This document shows, piece by piece, positions 57,049 to 64,000 of a stretch of 64,000 nucleotides of DNA; the stretch's first letter is position 1; each line of letters opens with the position of its first letter. The position numbers were made by a program, and so were the translations under genes. Origin of the DNA: Burkholderia lata (GTDB taxonomy: Bacteria > Pseudomonadota > Gammaproteobacteria > Burkholderiales > Burkholderiaceae); contig NC_007511.1 in assembly GCF_000012945.1 (NCBI RefSeq), positions 2,914,001 to 2,978,000 on the forward strand. Direction: 5' to 3'. The notes under the pieces were generated by a model. It saw only the letters and a program-made list of their open reading frames with translations, had not been told where the DNA came from and did not search any database.

Positions 57049-57132
57049 GCCGGGCATGCACGCGTCGAAGGCCCGCGCCACGGTGCGCGTGCGCCTGGCA
57101 CGACGCGCGCCGTGCGACTCACGCGAGCGCCT

Positions 57133-57150
57133 CTGTTGCGGGAGCAACAG
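57133..57150. promoter_or_regulatory. Enhancer site (UAS3) between divergent sigma-54 promoters
   Basis: CTGTTGC-GGGA-GCAACAG, identical in both arms to UAS2 at 51018-51035. About 100 bp from the leftward and 130 bp from the rightward promoter. Shared spacing and arms with UAS2 argue for one regulator. Confidence 0.75.
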
Positions 57151-57258
57151 CCTGCCGGCCCGGATTGCTGCGCGACGCGCAGCCGCCGACAGCGTGTGCG
57201 GCACACCGTACGACGCAGCGGCCCGTCGTACCTCGCGCCACGTGCCCAACGGCTGCGC

Positions 57259-57274
57259 TGGTTCGAAACTTGCG
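57259..57274 (+). promoter_or_regulatory. Sigma-54 promoter of the lipase gene
   Basis: TGGTTCGAAACTTGCG, GG and GC ten bases apart with CTTGC at -12. 68 bp before the ATG at 57342. Confidence 0.65.
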
Positions 57275-57341
57275 TCGTGGTCGGCCCGCGCCGCGCGCTG
57301 TCCGGCGCGTCCGATCCGACTTCACCGACACCCATCCGACC

Positions 57342-58625
57342 ATGACGCTCCTCCCCCTGCGCGGCAACACCGCGCGCACGCTGCTGGCTTCGGCGCTCGC
57401 CGTATCGTCTCTCCTCTCGCAGGCGGCTTCGCCCGGCCGCGTTCCCGTGCCCGATCCGTTGCAGGGCGACGGCCGCGTGTCCGCGTTCTACACGTGGGAC
57501 CGCGACATTCCGGCGACGCCCGGCGTGCTGCTGCGTTCCGAGCCGCTTCCAGCGACGCTCGGGCTCGCGAGCGCCGGCCGCCAGCTGCGCATCCTCTATG
57601 CATCGACCGACGGCGTCGGCGGCCGCACGCCGATCGCCGTGTCGGGTGCGCTGTTCGTGCCGCGCGGCACGCCGCCCGCGGGCGGCTGGCCGATCGTCGC
57701 GTGGGCGCACGGCACGTTCGGGATGGCCGACATCTGCGCGCCGTCGTGGTTCGGCCGCTCGTATCGCGACGTGCGCTACCTGAACACGTGGCTTCAGCAA
57801 GGGTTCGCGGTCGTCGCGACCGACTACCAGGGGCTCGGCACGCCCGGCCCGAATCCGCAGCTCAACAACCGCTCGAACAGCTATACGCTGCTCGACAGCG
57901 TGCGCGCAGTGCTCGGCGGCGTGCGGGGCCTCGCGAACGAGGTCGTGCTCGTCGGCCAGTCGCAAGGCGGCTCGGCCGTGTTCGCGGCGGCCGGCTACGC
58001 CCCCGCCTATGCGCCCGAACTCGCGATCCGCGCAACGGTTGCCACCGGCACGATCTACAACGCGTCGCCCGCCACGCTCGCGTCGCTGCCGAAGTTTGAA
58101 AGCGCGTACCGGCGCGATCCCGAACGCGTCGATCCGACACTCGCGTACCAGTTCTACTCGGTGCTCTCCGCGCAGCAGATCGACCCGTCGCTGCGCGCGG
58201 ACGAGGTGCTGACCGACCACGCATTGCCGATCCTCGAACAGTCGCGCATCAGTTGCCTCGCGTCGCTCGAAGACGACGCGGCGCTCGCGCACCTCACGCA
58301 TGCGAACACCGTGAAGCCCGGCGGCGATGCGCGGCTGAAGGCATGGTGGGATGAGTACCTGAAATACCCGACGCTGAAGATCGCCACGCCCGTCTTCATC
58401 GGTGCGGGCGCGGACGACGGGCTCGCACCGCTCGAACTCGCGCTCGCGAAGGATGCATGCGCGGCGGGCACGACCGTCGAGGCGCACCTGTATGCGGGCC
58501 GTGAACACAACGGCACCGTGAACGCGTCGCTCGCCGATTCGATTCCGTTCGTGAAGCGCGTGCTCGCCGGCGAAACGATCCGCCCGGTCTGCACGCCGGC
58601 CGCACAGCCGGCCGTGTCGCAATAG
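57342..58625 (+). CDS. Secreted lipase/esterase, alpha/beta hydrolase
   Basis: 427 aa from ATG 57342. Signal peptide (LLASALAVSSLLSQA). The nucleophile elbow GQSQGG places the catalytic serine at 207; a late REHNGTV gives the likely His and GAGADDGLAP the Asp. The layout is that of secretory lipases (LIP family). It is transcribed from a sigma-54 promoter with UAS3 upstream, so the organosulfur regulator probably controls it, possibly to release a sulfur-containing ester. Confidence 0.82.
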   Translation: MTLLPLRGNTARTLLASALAVSSLLSQAASPGRVPVPDPLQGDGRVSAFYTWDRDIPATPGVLLRSEPLPATLGLASAGRQLRILYASTDGVGGRTPIAVSGALFVPRGTPPAGGWPIVAWAHGTFGMADICAPSWFGRSYRDVRYLNTWLQQGFAVVATDYQGLGTPGPNPQLNNRSNSYTLLDSVRAVLGGVRGLANEVVLVGQSQGGSAVFAAAGYAPAYAPELAIRATVATGTIYNASPATLASLPKFESAYRRDPERVDPTLAYQFYSVLSAQQIDPSLRADEVLTDHALPILEQSRISCLASLEDDAALAHLTHANTVKPGGDARLKAWWDEYLKYPTLKIATPVFIGAGADDGLAPLELALAKDACAAGTTVEAHLYAGREHNGTVNASLADSIPFVKRVLAGETIRPVCTPAAQPAVSQ

Positions 58626-58676
58626 CAGAGGCGACGCGCTTTGCACGACGGCGCGAATGCATTTCGGAATCCGTTA

Positions 58677-58706
58677 TTGGATCGCGACGCCGCGCATTTT
58701 TATACT
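58677..58706 (+). promoter_or_regulatory. Sigma-70 promoter of groESL
   Basis: -35 TTGGAT (58677-58682), 18-bp spacer, -10 TATACT (58701-58706), directly upstream of the CIRCE element. Confidence 0.55.
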
Positions 58707-58708
58707 CG

Positions 58709-58735
58709 TCAGCACTCTCTGTTAAAGAGTGCCAG
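58709..58735. promoter_or_regulatory. CIRCE operator (HrcA site)
   Basis: Inverted repeat with core GCACTC-N9-GAGTGC, matching the CIRCE consensus in all twelve core bases; the outer bases are TCA and CAG. HrcA bound here represses groESL until heat shock. Confidence 0.92.
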
Positions 58736-58767
58736 CCAATTTCAACAGATCAGCACAGGACGAACCA

Positions 58768-59058
58768 ATGAGCCTACGCCCCTTGCACGACCGCGTGATC
58801 GTGAAGCGACTCGACCAGGAAACCACCACCGCGTCGGGGATCGTGATCCCCGACAGCGCCGCGGAAAAACCCGATCAGGGTGAAGTGATCGCCGTCGGCC
58901 CCGGCCGCAAGGATGCGGACGGCCAGCGCATCGTGCCCGACCTGCAGGTCGGCGAGCGCGTGCTGTTCGGCAAGTACGCAGGCCAGGCCGTCAAGGTCGA
59001 TGGCAACGAGTTTCTCGTGCTGCGCGAAGAAGACATCGTCGCGGTCGTCAACCAATAA
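58768..59058 (+). CDS. groES: Co-chaperonin GroES
   Basis: 96 aa: [16 protein letters not shown], mobile loop [18 protein letters not shown], then [23 protein letters not shown]. Forms the heptameric lid of GroEL. CIRCE operator upstream; 12 bp before groEL. Probably one of several groESL copies of the genome. Confidence 0.97.
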   Translation: MSLRPLHDRVIVKRLDQETTTASGIVIPDSAAEKPDQGEVIAVGPGRKDADGQRIVPDLQVGERVLFGKYAGQAVKVDGNEFLVLREEDIVAVVNQ

Positions 59059-60711
<1,653 letters not shown>

Positions 60712-60774
60712 TGGTGTGACGTGTGTGCCGTGTGCCGGTTCGCCGGCATGCGCGCGACCTTGCAGACTCCCCCT

Positions 60775-60808
60775 GCGCGTGGCGATGAAAGTCGTCACGC
60801 GCTTTTTT
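60775..60808 (+). terminator. Rho-independent terminator of groESL
   Basis: An 11-bp stem (60775-60785 with 60792-60802, one G-T pair), loop TGAAAG, then TTTTTT. Confidence 0.88.
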
Positions 60809-60896
60809 CATTGGATCGATGAAACCGCGCCGTGGCAGGCCGGTGGCCGCGCTCGGGTAAGATGAACGCCCGTCCCGTCGCACTGCCCTCCACGCC

Positions 60897-61511
60897 ATGT
60901 CGACCACCCTCGCTACCTTGCTTCCGCTTGCCGGCGTCCTCTTGCTGAGCGTCGCCAGCCCCGGGCCGAACTTCGTGATCGTCACGTCGACCGCGGTCGA
61001 GTCGCGCCGCGCCGGCGTGATGACGGGCCTGGGCCTGGCCGCCGCGTCCGGCACCTGGGCGGCGATCGCGATCGCCGGGCTCAGCTTGCTCGTCACGCAT
61101 GTCGCATGGGTCCACACGGCGCTGCGGCTGGCGGGCGCCGCCTACCTGATCTGGCTCGGCCTGAAGATGATCGTGACCGCGCGCAAGCCGCTGCCCGTCG
61201 CCGCGCCGGCCGCCGCGTCCGACTGGCACGCCGCGAAGAAGGGCTACGTCGTCAGCATGACGAATCCGAAATCGGTCGCGTTCTACGGGAGCATCTTCGC
61301 GCTGATGGTGCCGGCCCACGCGCCGGCCTGGCTCGATCTCGCAGTCGTCACGCTGTCGGTGGCGATCTCGGCCGCGTGGTATTGCACGATGGCGCTGCTC
61401 GCCTCGCACCCGTCGGTGCGCGGGCTGCTGGTTCGACGCAAGGCCATGCTCGATACAACGGCCGGGCTGCTGCTGATGGGCGTTGGTGGGCGGATGCTCG
61501 CCGGACGCTGA
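60897..61511 (+). CDS. LysE/RhtB-family exporter
   Basis: 204 aa, five to six membrane helices. The N-terminal SPGPNFVIVTSTAVESRRAGVMTGLGLA is the LysE/RhtB signature and MTNPKSVAFYGSIFA the second-half motif. Exports amino acids or homoserine lactone-like compounds; cargo unknown. Confidence 0.9.
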   Translation: MSTTLATLLPLAGVLLLSVASPGPNFVIVTSTAVESRRAGVMTGLGLAAASGTWAAIAIAGLSLLVTHVAWVHTALRLAGAAYLIWLGLKMIVTARKPLPVAAPAAASDWHAAKKGYVVSMTNPKSVAFYGSIFALMVPAHAPAWLDLAVVTLSVAISAAWYCTMALLASHPSVRGLLVRRKAMLDTTAGLLLMGVGGRMLAGR

Positions 61512-62053
61512 TCGGCTGCGTTTCCGTTCACACAAGCGCACACGCGTCGAACCCCCACCGCTTCCCCGCCACGCTGACAGCACAATCCAGCATCTCCGGC
61601 AGTGCACGTAGCACACGGCGCGATCCCGCACGGGTCGCGCAACCTTTACGACCTTTTTACTTGCGCCCGCGCATGCGTTCACTAGAATGTGTTCGCAGTC
61701 CATCCCTCACCGAGTACGCACATGCGCATCCGAAGTCCTCGCCCTCCGAGTTGCTTTTCTGCCTGACAGGCAGGACGCCTGCGTCTCTCTTTTCCCGAGC
61801 CACCGTCCTGCCAGCAGGCGGACGGTGCGCGCCGTAGTCATTCCCGTGCACGCTTGAACACGACGTCGATGCGTTAGCCGCGCATCGCGCCATGCGAGCG
61901 TATTCGCGCGGAAATCTCCGTATCACGACGCGCCATCGATCCGCCGCCCCGGCAATGATCGATCGGCATCCCTGCATCCGGCATGTCGATCCGGCCGCAT
62001 TGATTTGCATACCTGATTTAACCCACGTAAGTTTCCGATACCGGAGCCCGAAC
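61512..62053 (+). other. Long gene-free region with probable promoter and structured leader
   Basis: No gene seen in 542 bp. A candidate promoter (-35 TTGCGC 61661-61666, 16 bp, -10 TAGAAT 61683-61688) would give a leader of about 360 bases before the gene at 62054. Within it are the palindrome CTGCCTG-A-CAGGCAG (61759-61773) and a strong hairpin CACCGTCC/GGACGGTG (61801-61827). It could be a regulatory leader or a small RNA; I recognise no riboswitch class. Confidence 0.4.
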
Positions 62054-62425
62054 ATGTTCGAGATCGACAAGCAGTACACCCGCGAATTCATCCACACCGC
62101 GTGCGGTGGCAGCAAACAGGCGTTCCTGCCGACGAAGAACGGCAAGGTCGTGGCCGCCTGCCTGCGCACGGACCTCAACCCGCACGCACCCGACGTGATC
62201 CTCTGCGACGGCAGCGCGTCCGCGCGGGCGGCCGGCAGGACTCTCGCCGCACAACGCAATGCGATTCCGGTGTTCATCCGCATGGCAACGGACGCATACC
62301 GTTTCGTCGGCCAGTACGTCGTCAGCGAATCGCTCACCGCCCCGCTCGACTGCGCGCCGTACGTGCGCAACAGCAGCTTCACGCCGGGGCAGATCTCGCG
62401 CGTGCTCAAGCTCAAGCGCTGCTGA
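62054..62425 (+). CDS. Hypothetical protein, 123 aa
   Basis: From ATG 62054: MFEIDKQYTREFIHTACGGSKQ, then FLPTKNGKVVAACLRTDLNPHAP and YRFVGQYVVSESL. The order resembles small PUA/SRA-like beta domains only vaguely. Soluble, no signal peptide, basic C-terminus (RVLKLKRC). It follows a long untranslated leader. Function unknown. Confidence 0.7.
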   Translation: MFEIDKQYTREFIHTACGGSKQAFLPTKNGKVVAACLRTDLNPHAPDVILCDGSASARAAGRTLAAQRNAIPVFIRMATDAYRFVGQYVVSESLTAPLDCAPYVRNSSFTPGQISRVLKLKRC

Positions 62426-62483
62426 CCCGCCTGGCAGGCGCGTTGCGCGCCCTGTCCCGGTCAACTTTCATACAGGAGCAATC

Positions 62484-62702
62484 ATGCTTGGCCTGACGTT
62501 CTGGAAACACGTGATCGGTGCGCGGACCGATGCAATCCGCGATGACAGGGCGGCTGCACACGACCGGCACCGACGGGTGTCGAGGACGCTCGTGCTGACC
62601 AGCGCCGCGGTGGCGTTCGCGGCGATCGCGTTCGGCGCGCCCGTCGTCGGCATTTCGGTCTTCCTGCTGACGACGCTGCCGTTCGTGCTGTCGGGTACCT
62701 GA
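62484..62702 (+). CDS. Small membrane protein, 72 aa
   Basis: ATG 62484 is preceded by ACAGGAGC. A basic N-terminal half (about 35 residues with many His and Arg) precedes a hydrophobic hairpin (LVLTSAAVAFAAIAFGAPVVGISVFLLTTLPFVL). Inner-membrane protein of unknown role. Confidence 0.65.
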   Translation: MLGLTFWKHVIGARTDAIRDDRAAAHDRHRRVSRTLVLTSAAVAFAAIAFGAPVVGISVFLLTTLPFVLSGT

Positions 62703-62834
62703 AGCGATACGTGTCGGGCTCGGTTCCATCGGCGATCGATACACGATTTTAATGCCGGGCCCACGCGTATCTAACACCGTCTTTACGCGCTTTTGTCTAG
62801 GATTTCCCTGTCATCCCGACACGGAGAGATCCGC

Positions 62835-63356
62835 ATGCAAACGCAGCAGGCCGCCGCTGGCGGCCACCCCGACCTTCCCCACCGACGCGGCGGCGCACCG
62901 TTCGCGACCCGGCTGGCCGACGCCTGCCCGCCGGACAACATCCTGCTCGACGTACCGGTCGAAAGCGCGATCCAGTTGTTCGACCTCGTCGCGCGATATA
63001 TCGAGCGCAGCAGCGGTGTCGCCGCGGAACGGATCAGGACCGAACTGATCAAGCGCGAGCAACTCGGCTCGACCGGCCTCGGCCAGGGCGTCGCGATTCC
63101 GCATGCGCGTGTCGACGGGCTTCGCTCGGCCATCGCGCTGTTCGTTCGCGCGCAGTATCCGTTCACCTTCAACGCGCCGGACCGCAAGCCCGTGCGCGAA
63201 TTCATCGTGCTCGTCCTCCCGAAAGAAGACGACCGCGCGCATCTCGAACTGCTCGCCGACGCGGCGCGGTGCTTCAGCGAGCGCCCGTTCCGGCAGGCAT
63301 CGCGCGACGCGCAGACGCCCGACGAGATTCACCAGCTGATGCAACACACGCATTGA
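62835..63356 (+). CDS. PtsN-like PTS EIIA (fructose/nitrogen type) domain protein
   Basis: 173 aa from ATG 62835. The EIIA domain (about 34-170) has the phosphorylatable histidine in GVAIPHARVDGL (His90) and ends VLPKEDDRAHLELLADAARCFSE. The first 30 residues are an extra leader without clear signal-peptide properties. Not in an rpoN operon, so a stand-alone paralogue of the nitrogen-PTS EIIA. Confidence 0.85.
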   Translation: MQTQQAAAGGHPDLPHRRGGAPFATRLADACPPDNILLDVPVESAIQLFDLVARYIERSSGVAAERIRTELIKREQLGSTGLGQGVAIPHARVDGLRSAIALFVRAQYPFTFNAPDRKPVREFIVLVLPKEDDRAHLELLADAARCFSERPFRQASRDAQTPDEIHQLMQHTH

Positions 63357-63415
63357 TGCCGTATTGATGCCGCACCGTGCGGCGGCACGCACTCCCTTCA
63401 TCCATCCGGATTCCC

Positions 63416-64000
63416 ATGTTCCCAGACCCTGAAAGTCCCACTCTTACGTCCCGTCGCGTAGCCGGCCTGGCGCGCTCACTGCCGTTCATGCAGGCCCTGC
63501 ACGGGCAGACCGTCGTCATCGTCGACGGCGGCGCCGCGAGCGATGCGCGCGCCCGTCAGGCGTTCGCGCAGGATGTCGCGCTGCTCGCGCTCACCGGCGT
63601 TCGACCGATCGTCGTCCAGGGTGTGCCGGCCACATCCGGCACGCAATCGATCCACGCCGTTCACGCGGCGATGGCGGGCGTCAATCATGAACTGGTGCGC
63701 CTGATCGGCAGTCACGGCGCCAAGGCGATCGGCATCGACGGTCACGACGGCGGCCTGCTCGTGGCAAGCGTGGATGCCGACCGCACCGGCACGAGCGCGG
63801 TCGCCCGCTTCGACGGCGCCGCACTGAATGCGTTTCTCGAGAACGGACTGGTACCCGTCGTGATGCCGGTCGCCCCGGACGACGCAGGCCGTGACCACCT
63901 GCTGCGCGCGGAACGGCTCGGCAGCCTCTTCGCGCAACGCACGGGCGCCGTGACGCTGGTGATGATGGTCGACAGCACGCTGCTGCGCGAACTCGGCGAG
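63416..64000 (+). CDS. ArgB-like amino-acid kinase family protein, N-terminal part
   Basis: 195 codons from ATG 63416; open to the window end. The pattern VVIVDGGAASD, ALLALTGVRPIVVQG, VNHELVRLIGSHGAKAIGIDGHDGGLL and FLENGLVPVVMPVA follows acetylglutamate kinase. The Gly-rich substrate loop normally HGGGP is replaced by QGVPATSG, so it may not act as an ordinary acetylglutamate kinase. It probably is a second, diverged ArgB; true argB is expected elsewhere. Confidence 0.65.
   Translation, partial: MFPDPESPTLTSRRVAGLARSLPFMQALHGQTVVIVDGGAASDARARQAFAQDVALLALTGVRPIVVQGVPATSGTQSIHAVHAAMAGVNHELVRLIGSHGAKAIGIDGHDGGLLVASVDADRTGTSAVARFDGAALNAFLENGLVPVVMPVAPDDAGRDHLLRAERLGSLFAQRTGAVTLVMMVDSTLLRELGE

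Noticed and set aside
61512..62053. TPP or other known riboswitch in the leader
   Set aside because: None of the conserved cores of common riboswitch classes could be matched by eye.

Overview
The window is GC-rich, densely coded DNA typical of a Burkholderia cepacia complex species, most likely from its second chromosome. The strongest organism marker is the tail-to-tail pair rpfF (cis-2-dodecenoic acid, BDSF, synthase) and rpfR (FI-PAS-GGDEF-EAL receptor). Codon use, the OmpC-type porin, the abundance of LysR regulators and MFS carriers, and a second CIRCE-controlled groESL agree with this. I saw no rRNA, tRNA, CRISPR array, insertion sequence or prophage.

Layout. 1-5 kb: the end of an AraC regulator, a small orphan protein, an exported transglutaminase-like protein, and two facing units of small proteins that share a palindrome inside their promoters. 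5-11 kb: a KimA-like permease and the BDSF quorum-sensing pair. 11-18 kb: a probable D-glutamate/5-oxoproline catabolic unit (5-oxoprolinase, MFS carrier, D-glutamate-cyclase-like hydro-lyase) with a divergent LysR gene. 18-27 kb: a membrane protein, an exported protein, then a leftward unit with a lipoprotein arylsulfatase, an exported formylglycine-generating enzyme, an orphan NLPA-type binding protein and a Cys-cluster protein; then an SDR gene. 27.8-32.4 kb: a curli operon csgE-F-G-B-A plus a CsgH-like gene, with a very long CsgA. 32-41.5 kb: MFS and EamA transporters, two LysR genes, a medium-chain dehydrogenase, and an M20 amidohydrolase/binding protein/porin unit. 41.6-58.6 kb: an organosulfur region (below). 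58.7-60.8 kb: groES-groEL. 60.9-64 kb: LysE exporter, small proteins, a PtsN-like EIIA and an ArgB-like kinase cut by the window edge.

The organosulfur region is the most interesting part. A leftward operon encodes an SsuD/DszA-type flavin monooxygenase, a DszB-like desulfinase, TonB-ExbB-ExbD, a second DszB-like protein and an MFS carrier, followed by a TonB-dependent receptor with its own promoter. A rightward operon encodes a third DszB-like protein, a periplasmic binding protein and two ABC permeases, but no ATPase. A receiver-less sigma-54 activator resembling SfnR follows, then an aldolase-family protein and a secreted lipase. I found sigma-54 (-24/-12) promoters before five transcription units, and an inverted repeat CTGTTGC-N4-GCAACAG placed between both divergent promoter pairs. 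I read this as one sigma-54 regulon for uptake and desulfurisation of an organosulfur compound whose identity cannot be told from sequence. The first two DszB-like proteins keep the catalytic Cys/His/Arg pattern of DszB; the third has Ser and Ile in place of Cys and His.
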